A stretch of 64,000 bases of DNA from Pseudobowmanella zhangzhouensis. Lineage in GTDB: Bacteria; Pseudomonadota; Gammaproteobacteria; Enterobacterales; Alteromonadaceae. Positions 35,237 through 43,236 of this stretch are shown here, piece after piece. The translations under genes and the position numbers were made by a program. The notes under the pieces are model-generated. The model saw only the letters and a list, made by a program, of their open reading frames with translations, searched no databases and was not told the DNA's origin. The stretch is from positions 372,001 through 436,000 of the forward strand of contig NZ_JBHSYO010000003.1 in assembly GCF_042662685.1 (NCBI RefSeq), read 5' to 3'. Each line of letters opens with the position of its first letter. Position 1 is the first letter of the stretch.

Positions 35237-38200
35237 CTGATGCGCCGGTGAGTCTGTAAACGTTGTTCTAAGGTGGCTGACATAATTTGCAAACTGCTGT
35301 GGCAACCGGCTACTAAGCGGGTCGCTTCGCTAACCGCACGGGTCACATCGCCCTCTTTGCAAGCAAATTCAATCCGTTTGGCCGACTCAGCATGGGGCGT
35401 GAGTCCGTAAGAGCCACAGCTACTGGCCAGCGCATGGGTCAGGCGCTGCAATTCGGTTAAATCGTTGAGTTCAATGGCGTCTTCAACCGCATCCAGCCGC
35501 GTCAGGGTATCATTCACAAAGATACTCACCAGTTCCGGCACGACTTCAAAGCCGACGTCTTCGCCCATCTGAAACACCACGGTCCAGTCAATGCCATCGC
35601 TGTCGGCTGCGCTTCCCGCCGCATCCCTCACTTCCGGCTGTCCGGCCAATCCATTCATTTCCGGACGCAGCGGTACCAGTTGTCTTTCATCCACCCAATG
35701 CTGAATCTTATCCAACAATGCCCGTTTACCTACCGGCTTGGTCAACACATCATCCATACCACTGTCTAAACACTGTTGTATTTCCGACTCCATGGTGTGC
35801 GCCGTTAACGCAATGATCACGCCATGTGAACTTGGCGAGGTTAACTTACGGATTTCCTGGGTAGCGGTATGCCCGTCCATTTCCGGCATAGAAACATCCA
35901 TCAGCACCAGCGCATAATCTGTCATCTGCACCGCCTGCAAGGCCTGAATACCATTTTCAACCAATGTCACTTTATGTCCGGCGCTTTCCAGCATGGCTTT
36001 AATCACCAGGCGATTGGTCACCACATCCTCTGCGACCAGAATTTTTACCGGTTGATAGGCATTCATCTGACTCTCCCGTTCCTTGTCTTCATCTGCATTG
36101 CCGTAACCCTGCGCCAAACGCACCGGCACGGTAAACCAAAATTCGCTGCCGACACCGGGTTCACTGTTCACGCCAATTTCCCCGCCCATCAATATCACCA
36201 GTTCACGACAAATCGACAACCCCAGCCCTGTACCACCAAAGCGGCGGGAATAGGACGGGTCTAGTGTGGTAAACCGCTGGAATAACCGCTCATGATCCGC
36301 TTCGGCAACGCCTACTCCACTGTCTTTAACCATAAAACGTAAGTAGGCCATGCTGTCATCTATATGCTGACACTGTACTTTAATCTGCACTTTACCGTGC
36401 TCGGTAAATTTGATCCCGTTACTAACCATATTCAGCAGTATCTGGCGCAATCGGCCTTCGTCGACCATGACATAACGGGGACAGGCTTTGTCGATTTCTA
36501 CCCTTAGCGTCAAGCGTTTCTCCTGTGCTTTGGGGCGCATCAGCAGCTCGATGGCATCCACTAATCCGGGCAGGAAGGCCGGTACGTTCTCTAACTGTAA
36601 CTGGCCGGCTTCCACCTTACTGTAATCGAGAATATCGTTGATCAAATCCAGCAAAGCTTGCCCCGAGCTTTGCGCCGTTTCCAGATAATGTTGTTGCTGA
36701 ATATTCAAATCAGTATCTTCCAACAGCTCCATCAGCCCCATCACACCATGCAGAGGGGTGCGGATTTCATGACTCATAACCGCTAAGAATTCCGACTTAA
36801 TCTTACTGGCGCGCTCCGCATCATCACGGGCTTTTTCCAGTTCCTGGCGCTGACGAATTCGCTCTGATATATCCGCGACATGGATGACAAAGTTCGTCTG
36901 GTTTAACACTTCGTCGTGCACCTTGGCGACCCGCAGCCACGCCATAAAGGCCTCGCCGTTACGACGTTGCAACGTCACTTCCTCACTATAGTGGGTATGA
37001 TCACGAAGTCCGTTTCTTACACGGCTGTGCAATTCACTTTGCGGATCGCTGATCACCTGCTGCACCATCGCTTCGCGCACTTTGGACTGAGAGGTTTTGA
37101 ACATGTCACAGAATGCGGCGTTAACGATCAGGATCTGACCGTCCCGATCAGTTATTACCAGCGCTTCGGGGGTTTCAAACGCCCGTGAGGCAATGCGCAT
37201 GCGCTGTTCCATATGCTGACGCTCACTAATATCTGACAGGGTCACCACCGCGCCTAATGTGCGACCATTTTCGCTGATAGGGTTACAACTGAAGGTAACC
37301 GGAATGGCATCTCCGCCTTGCTTGAGCAAATGCCCTACGTTACACCGAAACGCCTGACCATTTCTGATCAACTCAGCGAATTTGTGCGGATCTTTATGCG
37401 GCATTTGTAACCGTTCAAACAGCACAAACTCGTCGGTATTGTCTGCGCTAACGTCCAACAGGGTTTGCGCACTGGGATTGATAAAACTGAGCTTGCCCTG
37501 GCAATTGACACCAAAAATGGCATCACCGGCATTATCGACAATCAGGCTCAATTTACGCTGTAGCGACCACAACCTGACTCTGGCATTGTTCAACTCGGCG
37601 GTGCGTTGTTGCACTAACCCATGCAAGGTTTCACGGCGACGTACAATCAGTGAAAATAACAGCGTCAACAATGCCGGCACTAACAAGTTGAGTGTGGTTA
37701 TTGCCACTTCCTGACTGGTGGACAACGCCGCAAACCGAGGTTGCACGGCCAGATACCACAAGGCATTGGGCAGCTGGATTTCAAAGCTACTCAGTGGGTT
37801 TTCGCGCAGCCCCGCTTGGCCTGCCAGCGACTGAGGTTGGCCCGTATCGGGATGAAAACGCCATAGTTCGTAGTCAAATCCTTGCGCCGTCAAGGTATCA
37901 AGGCCGCCATCTTCGAGGACTTTGTCAAACATAATCAGCACGTTAGCGAATCCCCAAAAGTTGGGATATTGCATAATCTGGCTATGATAATCAGGAATGA
38001 ACACCGGTCGGCGGGCAATTAGCGCGTAACCGCCCTGTTTGAGATTAAACGGCCCGGCGACCGTGATTTTACCGGAGCTGATGGCGATATAGGCTTCCTT
38101 GCGGCGTAGATCATCATGTAATAGATCATGCCCCATAGCCGCTTCATGGCCTTTTAGCGGAAAGATATGTGAAATTTTCGCGTCTTTGGCCAGTTGCAAC

Positions 38201-38562
38201 GCAGAGATACCACCAATCGAGCGGTATAGGATCTCGGCATTTTGTTCAAAGCCGTTTACATCGCCCTGATTGATCTCAACAAAGCCCGCCAAAATGTCTG
38301 CGGTCGAGATGTTGCGCTTTAAGTTGAGCCGCAACACCGATGCCTGCAATTCCCCAACCGCATCGGTCGTTTGCTTAAAATCGCGTTCTACATCGTCTAT
38401 GTACAGGGTGGTCAGAATCCACACCGGTAACCAGCAAATCAAAAACAGCGGCAACACAAACCACCAATTTTTAAGCAATGCCCACATGAATGTGCGTCGC
38501 GAAGGCTGGTGTTTGCCCTGCTCATTGAGTGCATCGGTAAAAATTGATTGCTGCTGCATCAT
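35233..38562 (-). CDS. Hybrid histidine kinase with CHASE, PAS, REC and Hpt (SypF-like)
   Basis: 1109 residues. A membrane helix (about 28-52), a periplasmic CHASE domain, a second helix (about 290-310), two PAS domains, then HisKA with VMSHEIRTPLHGVMG, HATPase, a receiver with LVLMDVSMPEMDG and a C-terminal Hpt (LTHALASSCGSYG). The complete phosphorelay chain (H-D-H) matches SypF. Its role is inferred as feeding phosphate to the SypG- and SypE-like receivers. It is in one minus-strand operon with the REC and OmpA genes. Confidence 0.92.
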   Translation of the reverse strand: MMQQQSIFTDALNEQGKHQPSRRTFMWALLKNWWFVLPLFLICWLPVWILTTLYIDDVERDFKQTTDAVGELQASVLRLNLKRNISTADILAGFVEINQGDVNGFEQNAEILYRSIGGISALQLAKDAKISHIFPLKGHEAAMGHDLLHDDLRRKEAYIAISSGKITVAGPFNLKQGGYALIARRPVFIPDYHSQIMQYPNFWGFANVLIMFDKVLEDGGLDTLTAQGFDYELWRFHPDTGQPQSLAGQAGLRENPLSSFEIQLPNALWYLAVQPRFAALSTSQEVAITTLNLLVPALLTLLFSLIVRRRETLHGLVQQRTAELNNARVRLWSLQRKLSLIVDNAGDAIFGVNCQGKLSFINPSAQTLLDVSADNTDEFVLFERLQMPHKDPHKFAELIRNGQAFRCNVGHLLKQGGDAIPVTFSCNPISENGRTLGAVVTLSDISERQHMEQRMRIASRAFETPEALVITDRDGQILIVNAAFCDMFKTSQSKVREAMVQQVISDPQSELHSRVRNGLRDHTHYSEEVTLQRRNGEAFMAWLRVAKVHDEVLNQTNFVIHVADISERIRQRQELEKARDDAERASKIKSEFLAVMSHEIRTPLHGVMGLMELLEDTDLNIQQQHYLETAQSSGQALLDLINDILDYSKVEAGQLQLENVPAFLPGLVDAIELLMRPKAQEKRLTLRVEIDKACPRYVMVDEGRLRQILLNMVSNGIKFTEHGKVQIKVQCQHIDDSMAYLRFMVKDSGVGVAEADHERLFQRFTTLDPSYSRRFGGTGLGLSICRELVILMGGEIGVNSEPGVGSEFWFTVPVRLAQGYGNADEDKERESQMNAYQPVKILVAEDVVTNRLVIKAMLESAGHKVTLVENGIQALQAVQMTDYALVLMDVSMPEMDGHTATQEIRKLTSPSSHGVIIALTAHTMESEIQQCLDSGMDDVLTKPVGKRALLDKIQHWVDERQLVPLRPEMNGLAGQPEVRDAAGSAADSDGIDWTVVFQMGEDVGFEVVPELVSIFVNDTLTRLDAVEDAIELNDLTELQRLTHALASSCGSYGLTPHAESAKRIEFACKEGDVTRAVSEATRLVAGCHSSLQIMSATLEQRLQTHRRIS

Positions 38563-38933
38563 AACCCCATCTCCTGTATAGATGAGAGTAGCTGATTACG
38601 GTTAAAGGGTTTCTTCAAATAGCCTTCAGCACCCAACGAAAATGCATCTTCGATGGTGCCAATCAATTTGTCCGCACTGACCACCAGCACCGGAATAGCG
38701 CGCAGCTCCGGTTTGCATTTGATTCGGCACAGTAACTCCAATCCATGAGCATCCGGTAAATGTAAATCCAGCAGAATCAGCGATGGCCGCAATCCCATCG
38801 CCAGCTGATAGCCATCTTCCGCGCACGTCGCATGCAATACCGACATTTTCAGATAATTTTTGACTATGGCCAGTAAATGCATGGCCTGGGAGTGATCATC
38901 CTCAATAATCAGCGCCATTGGATTAGTCGACAT
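38559..38933 (-). CDS. Single-domain response regulator
   Basis: 124 residues, only a receiver domain. Acidic pocket ALIIEDD, phospho-acceptor in LILLDLHLPDAHG, switch residue in VLVVSADK, and the Lys of LKKPFNRNQ. It has no output domain. Encoded between the OmpA-like protein and the hybrid kinase, overlapping both by a few bases, so it is likely a tuning or relay protein for that kinase. No counterpart is recalled in the V. fischeri syp locus. Confidence 0.88.
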   Translation of the reverse strand: MSTNPMALIIEDDHSQAMHLLAIVKNYLKMSVLHATCAEDGYQLAMGLRPSLILLDLHLPDAHGLELLCRIKCKPELRAIPVLVVSADKLIGTIEDAFSLGAEGYLKKPFNRNQLLSSIQEMGL

Positions 38934-39765
38934 AGCTCACCTCACCTGACATATCGCATCGTCCCTGATGGATTGCGACCCGACGGTTCACCAATCGGTG
39001 GGACGCCTGCTCACCACTGAATGCGGGGGTACTTTTCCCGCTGGATGTCACGCACAGTAGAGTATTGTCTATCCCGTGCTGAATGAGTAACTGTCTGACT
39101 GCATCTGCCCGCTGCATGCCCAGTCTGAGGTTGTATTCCTCGCTACCGGTATCATCTGCGTGGCCAACAATCATCATAGGCACACGGCTCAGCTGACCTG
39201 CATAGCGCGTCAGCAATGACACATACAAGGGGTTCGGCTCATAGGAGTCATGGGCGAAAAACGCACTGTTGTTCAGGATCCCCAACACCTCCGCCATGTT
39301 ATCCGTCTTAGGCGCAGCCAGCGCCGCCCGCTCCTCCACAAGACGCTGATTCGCCGCCAGTCGTTCCTCGGCCAGTGCTTTGGCTGCGCCGCTGGCGCTG
39401 AGCATCATCTGCCGCTCTATTTCATCCAGGATCGCGCAGTAGATTTCCAAATCGATGGACGCATCGTCGTACAAACCGCCAACCAGTTCCCGCCGCACCC
39501 GATTGGCATGCTGATTTGCGCGGATCACCAGCGCCGGTGATTTTAAATGAGCACCGGTACGTTCGAGGATCTGCTGACGACGCAATGCACAGCCCAGGCG
39601 TTGATCCAGTGTGCCAATCTGGCTACCACTGTTGAGCTCCACACAATCCGGTGCGGGATTGGTGTGTTCGGCAAAGCCCCCTTGTCCCGCTGGCGGCCAG
39701 GTCTGACACCCGGCCAACAGTAACCAACCTATTGCTATCCAAATCCATCGACGTCGAGCGTTCAT
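38923..39765 (-). CDS. OmpA-family lipoprotein (SypB-like)
   Basis: 280 residues from ATG 39765, chosen for its AGGAG site and lipobox (WLLLAGC, Cys near residue 20). The longer frame upstream to 40023 runs through the promoter region and is rejected. The C-terminal ~120 residues are an OmpA/peptidoglycan-binding domain (MIVGHADDTGSEEYNLRLG, then RADAVRQLL). Sits in the outer membrane and anchors to peptidoglycan. It heads the operon encoding the single receiver and the hybrid kinase. Confidence 0.88.
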   Translation of the reverse strand: MNARRRWIWIAIGWLLLAGCQTWPPAGQGGFAEHTNPAPDCVELNSGSQIGTLDQRLGCALRRQQILERTGAHLKSPALVIRANQHANRVRRELVGGLYDDASIDLEIYCAILDEIERQMMLSASGAAKALAEERLAANQRLVEERAALAAPKTDNMAEVLGILNNSAFFAHDSYEPNPLYVSLLTRYAGQLSRVPMMIVGHADDTGSEEYNLRLGMQRADAVRQLLIQHGIDNTLLCVTSSGKSTPAFSGEQASHRLVNRRVAIHQGRCDMSGEVSYVD

Positions 39766-39820
39766 AAATGCTCCTGATGTGAGTAAGCCAATGTGGCAGT
39801 GCGAGTCCTGCAGGTGACAT

Positions 39821-39836
39821 TGCAAATGGCATGCCG
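39821..39836 (-). promoter_or_regulatory. Sigma54 promoter for the OmpA/REC/kinase operon
   Basis: Minus strand CGGCATGCCATTTGCA: GG (39835-39834), ten bases, GC (39823-39822), with a perfect TTGCA at -12. The predicted start (about 39811) is 46 bp before the ATG. Confidence 0.78.
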
Positions 39837-39888
39837 TATGCGTAGTACAGAAAAAACGGGCGGTAGACGCAACTGGGGACAGCAATTT

Positions 39889-39901
39889 TCGCAAACTGCG
39901 A
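39889..39901 (-). promoter_or_regulatory. Enhancer (UAS) of the regulatory operon
   Basis: TCGCAAACTGCGA, extended to TTCGCAAACTGCGAA on both sides, centred about 84 bp before the minus-strand sigma54 start. It lies between divergent operons and is paired with the minus one; no sigma54 promoter is seen on the plus side. Confidence 0.82.
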
Positions 39902-39974
39902 ATCACAATGTCGAAAGCACCCAGCAAATTGCAAGCTGCAGCCAGTTCAATCCGACAAACAATGAGGTAGAGGT

Positions 39975-40994
39975 ATGAATCGTTGTGCAGAATTAATCTG
40001 GTTACTGGTCGATAGCCGCGCATTTGGTGGCATTGAGGCCCACATTGAAAACCTGTCCGTTGGATTACACCATCAGTCTTACCGGGTAGAAGTGGTGTTT
40101 ATGGTCAACTATGGCACGCACCCCTTGGTCGCGCGCTTACAGCGCGAAGGCGTGCCGGTTCGTTATGCCAATGAACATCCCGGCGGGCTGTGGCAACTGC
40201 TTAAAACCCACCGCCCTGCGGTATTGCATACCCATGGCTATAAAGCAGGCATTTTGGGTCGGTTGTTTAGCAAAACATTGGGGATCCCGGTGGTGAGCTC
40301 GTATCATTCCGGTGAGCCCGGTCAGGGGCGGGTCGCCTGGTACCGCCGTCTTGACCATTGCACTGCCTGGTTGGCACCGGCTATCGCCGTCAGTGATGCC
40401 ATCGCCGCGGATGTATGGCAGCGCGCCACCGTCGTGGCGAATTTCGTGTCGATGCCAACCTATATGCGCGTTACCAAAAGCCCCAATACGGTAGCCTTCG
40501 TGGGCCGCTTCAGTCAGGAAAAAGGCATCACGACCTTTTGTGAGTTGGCCGCTCAGCACCCAACACTATATTTCTCTGCCTATGGCGACGGGCCATTACT
40601 GAACGATTTGCGCGAACAATACCGCGGGCAGCTAGCATTTCATGGTGCGGTCGACGATATGACCCCGGTTTGGCCAAAAATTGGCGTGCTGTGTATTCCG
40701 TCCCTGCATGAAGGCTTACCCATGGTGGCATTGGAGGCCCTGTCACGGGGAATTCCTGTTATCGCCAATGATGTAGGTGATCTGCGCCGCTGCGTGATTC
40801 CCGGCGAAACCGGCTGGTTGTGCGATCCGGCGCAGCCTGAACAGTTAAAAACCGCACTACTGGCGTGGCAGGCCATGCCAGTGAATGAACGCTTTGCAAT
40901 GGCACAGCGCTGTCGTCAGTTAATCCAACAACAATTTTCCTGCGCCGCGCAGTTACCTGTTTTCCTTGATATGTATACCCGCGCAGTGGGATAA
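39975..40994 (+). CDS. Glycosyltransferase family 4 (SypJ-like position)
   Basis: 339 residues. N-terminal domain has DSRAFGGIEAHIENLSVGL and LHTHGYKAGILGR; the donor domain has FVGRFSQEKGITTFCELA, PSLHEGLPMVALEALSRGIPVIA (the EX7E region, read as two parts) and GETGWLCDP. A retaining GT4 enzyme that adds a sugar to the lipid-linked unit. First gene of the plus-strand operon ending at 46049. Two bases before the exosortase start. Confidence 0.88.
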   Translation: MNRCAELIWLLVDSRAFGGIEAHIENLSVGLHHQSYRVEVVFMVNYGTHPLVARLQREGVPVRYANEHPGGLWQLLKTHRPAVLHTHGYKAGILGRLFSKTLGIPVVSSYHSGEPGQGRVAWYRRLDHCTAWLAPAIAVSDAIAADVWQRATVVANFVSMPTYMRVTKSPNTVAFVGRFSQEKGITTFCELAAQHPTLYFSAYGDGPLLNDLREQYRGQLAFHGAVDDMTPVWPKIGVLCIPSLHEGLPMVALEALSRGIPVIANDVGDLRRCVIPGETGWLCDPAQPEQLKTALLAWQAMPVNERFAMAQRCRQLIQQQFSCAAQLPVFLDMYTRAVG

Positions 40995-40996
40995 CC

Positions 40997-41827
40997 ATGG
41001 CAATCGCCTCTGTGTTCTGGTCGCCAAGACTACAACAGGGCCTGCTGGCCCTGTGTCTCGCCCACGCGCTGTGGCCTCCGGTGGCGCAGGCCCTGAGCAA
41101 CCCACAGGCAGACTGGACTATTCCCCTTAGCGTGTGCCTGATTCTGGTTATGTTATTGGTGCGAAGCTCACAGCTCACCACTGTGACATTAGCGCCCATC
41201 GCCACACTGTGCTTATCTGGCTGCCTGCTGTTGTTGCTGGTACCCAGTGCCACATTAGCCTGGGTGGTAGTGGCCTGTGTTTGTGCGATTTTCGCGTGCT
41301 ACAGCACGGAAAAAGCGGCCTTCTGGATTGGCTTTTGTGTGGCGCTGCGCGAGCCGCTGGCTGCCGTCATTCTTGAGTTATTTTCCGAATCGGTGTTAAT
41401 GGCAGATGCCTCCATGGTGCACCGGATAAGCCAACTGCTTGGCTGGGCGGTGCAACAAAACGGCAATGTGCTGCAACACGCCAATGGACACCAATTACTT
41501 ATCCTGACCGGCTGTAGCAGTTATCAGAATTTGTCATTGGTGCTACTCAGTTGGTCCTGTACCTTGCTGTTTCTGCACGGTCGCTGGCCACCAGCAGCCA
41601 TTGTTCACGCCATCCTGTTGATGACCCTGACCCTGCTAACCAATCTGGTGCGTCTGCTGTTACTACTCAAGGACGCCGACAGCTACCAGTACTTTCACAA
41701 TCTCGACGGTAAAGCCCTGTTCGACCTGTGGCAGGTCGCTTATACCCTGCTGTTTATCTACTGGAGTCACCGACGCTATGTATCCCAGAATACTGACACT
41801 GTGCGTGTTGCTGACGCTCATTCTTAA
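40997..41827 (+). CDS. Divergent exosortase
   Basis: 276 residues with about eight hydrophobic segments. The three exosortase catalytic residues are in their normal order and context: Cys173 in LTGCSSYQNLS, Arg219 in LTNLVRLLLLL, and His234 in YFHNLDGKALFDL. Such membrane proteases/transpeptidases process PEP-CTERM-like tails after export. The rest of the sequence is not close to the XrtA/EpsH type I know, so the subfamily is unknown. Its adjacent candidate substrate is the DUF4114 protein at 42302; the PEP-CTERM proteins at 16346 and 58992 are further candidates. Confidence 0.82.
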   Translation: MAIASVFWSPRLQQGLLALCLAHALWPPVAQALSNPQADWTIPLSVCLILVMLLVRSSQLTTVTLAPIATLCLSGCLLLLLVPSATLAWVVVACVCAIFACYSTEKAAFWIGFCVALREPLAAVILELFSESVLMADASMVHRISQLLGWAVQQNGNVLQHANGHQLLILTGCSSYQNLSLVLLSWSCTLLFLHGRWPPAAIVHAILLMTLTLLTNLVRLLLLLKDADSYQYFHNLDGKALFDLWQVAYTLLFIYWSHRRYVSQNTDTVRVADAHS

Positions 41828-42227
41828 AATGGGAATGGCAGGTGGCCAGCCGCAGCAAAATGCGTCCGATATTGCGAAAACAATTCGCCAGCAGGCTGAC
41901 CATCATCAACTGATTTTACGTGGCCAACTGCGCTTTTTCGCGACCCAGCAATACCCGGTTTGGGTGTATGAAAGTACCCTGTGCCACACCCAGATCTTCC
42001 TGCATGTGAGCGAGCGCAACAGTGAAAACCAACACCTGATGGCCAGTGCCCATGATTTAGTGCCAACCCGCACTGGCTATGTGTTTAACGGCAAAGTGAC
42101 GGACACATTTCCGACCCTGGGATTCTGGTGGCATAGGCTGACCAGTGCAATGTCTGGACACCCGGAACCACAGATTTTGCAGTTTCAACGATTTGGCCGC
42201 TGTGCGCTGGAAAGCGGCTTTGTTTGA
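41778..42227 (+). CDS. Small exported protein linked to exosortase
   Basis: 149 residues. The ATG at 41778 overlaps the exosortase gene by 50 bp and is needed for the signal peptide (MYPRILTLCVLLTLILKMGMAGG). The mature part has two or three Cys (VYESTLCHTQIF and near the C-terminus FGRCALES) and a W-rich segment, FWWHRL. Exosortases are often followed by an EpsI-type exported partner, and this protein has that position, but it is shorter and I see no clear DUF3485 match. Function unknown. Confidence 0.68.
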   Translation: MYPRILTLCVLLTLILKMGMAGGQPQQNASDIAKTIRQQADHHQLILRGQLRFFATQQYPVWVYESTLCHTQIFLHVSERNSENQHLMASAHDLVPTRTGYVFNGKVTDTFPTLGFWWHRLTSAMSGHPEPQILQFQRFGRCALESGFV

Positions 42228-42244
42228 GCACCAAGGTAGAGGGT

Positions 42245-42260
42245 TGGCACAGCATCTGCT
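42245..42260 (+). promoter_or_regulatory. Sigma54 promoter for the DUF4114 gene
   Basis: TGGCACAGCATCTGCT: GG, ten bases, GC, preceded by T (TTGGCAC). Close to consensus on both halves. The predicted start is about 31 bp before the ATG at 42302. Only a weak enhancer half-site (about 42176-42188) lies upstream. Confidence 0.75.
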
Positions 42261-42301
42261 GTCAGTCCTTTACCGGTTGCCCTGGATGAGGAGTACACAC
42301 C

Positions 42302-43234
42302 ATGAAAAACCGCCTGGCTTTGTCCGTTATGGTTGTCTGTGCCAGTTCACTGTCTGCGTACGGACAGGAAACGCCGGATAATCTCACCAGCACCGAGCTG
42401 GATCCGGAATTACTCAAAACTGTGACCGAGGCACTGCCTGAGTCCTATCAGGTCAACGCCGCATTCCTAAGCGATGAATTTAACCCTAATATAACCTTCT
42501 CCGAAGATGCCCAGATGGCGATTACCTTCGTCGATGAAGGTGCCGGTTTTCGAAATTCAGTGGGCTATTTTAATTTTGAAGCCGGCGCGTTTGATAACCT
42601 GTCTTTCGGTGACATCGACCTGAACAACAACGGCATCATCAGCATTGATGAATTAAGCATGGTGGAGTCCGTTAATGTCGGCATGATTTTCAATAACTTC
42701 TCTGAAGCAGGCGGTGGCGGTACATTGCAAGCCGGCGATACCACCGTTATTGGTGGAGGCAGTTTCAGCTACACCGACAGTGGCATCAGTATCTCTGATG
42801 GGCTGGTGTTCGAAGCCGGCACCACCACAGGCTTTTTCGTTATTGCCAATGCGTGGAATGGGACGGACGTAAACACCAATCTCAACACCTTCTATACGCT
42901 GGATTTCCTCAACCCGGAAAACGATGCCAGTGCCACCTTAACCAATTACGATGACAACGCCCGCCACGTCGCCATGATGTTCGCCACTGACACCAGCTCC
43001 GACATCATCGTGGGTTTTGAAGATTTGCTGCGCCCCTACGGCGATAACGACTTTAACGACGCGATTTTTATTGTCCAGACCGATCCCTACAGCGCAGTGT
43101 CCGCCAATAAATTGCCCATTGCCGCCGCACCGATGCCGGGCCTTGGCAGCTCGCTGGGCTGGTTATGGGCGGGCTTGTTTATCTGGCCAATCTGGTTTCA
43201 GTTTCGCCCATCCACCCCACGTAAGAGTGCCTGA
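42302..43234 (+). CDS. DUF4114 surface protein with C-terminal sorting-like tail
   Basis: 310 residues. Signal peptide MKNRLALSVMVVCASSLSAYG. The central part holds DLNNNGIISIDEL, an EF-hand-like loop. The DUF4114 signature VGFEDLLRPYGDNDFNDAIF lies about 240-260. The last 35 residues are an atypical sorting-type tail: APMPGLGSS, a helix rich in W and G (LGWLWAGLFIWPIWF), then QFRPSTPRKSA with basic residues. No PEP box, but the tripartite layout fits an exosortase signal. It sits right after the exosortase pair and has its own sigma54 promoter, so it is the probable dedicated substrate. Confidence 0.8.
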   Translation: MKNRLALSVMVVCASSLSAYGQETPDNLTSTELDPELLKTVTEALPESYQVNAAFLSDEFNPNITFSEDAQMAITFVDEGAGFRNSVGYFNFEAGAFDNLSFGDIDLNNNGIISIDELSMVESVNVGMIFNNFSEAGGGGTLQAGDTTVIGGGSFSYTDSGISISDGLVFEAGTTTGFFVIANAWNGTDVNTNLNTFYTLDFLNPENDASATLTNYDDNARHVAMMFATDTSSDIIVGFEDLLRPYGDNDFNDAIFIVQTDPYSAVSANKLPIAAAPMPGLGSSLGWLWAGLFIWPIWFQFRPSTPRKSA

Positions 43235-43236
43235 AC

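Noticed and set aside
39795..39811. TGGCAGTGCGAGTCCTGC as a second sigma54 promoter
   Set aside because: Thirteen bases between GG and GC instead of ten.
39902..39974. Sigma54 promoter on the plus strand for the glycosyltransferase/exosortase operon
   Set aside because: AGCAC...TTGCA is present (about 39916-39933) but the spacing is three bases too long, and no GG-N10-GC is found between the palindrome and the ATG.
42176..42188. Enhancer half-site before the DUF4114 promoter
   Set aside because: Only one arm (AAACTGC on the minus strand) matches; the other arm does not, so it is not counted as a site.
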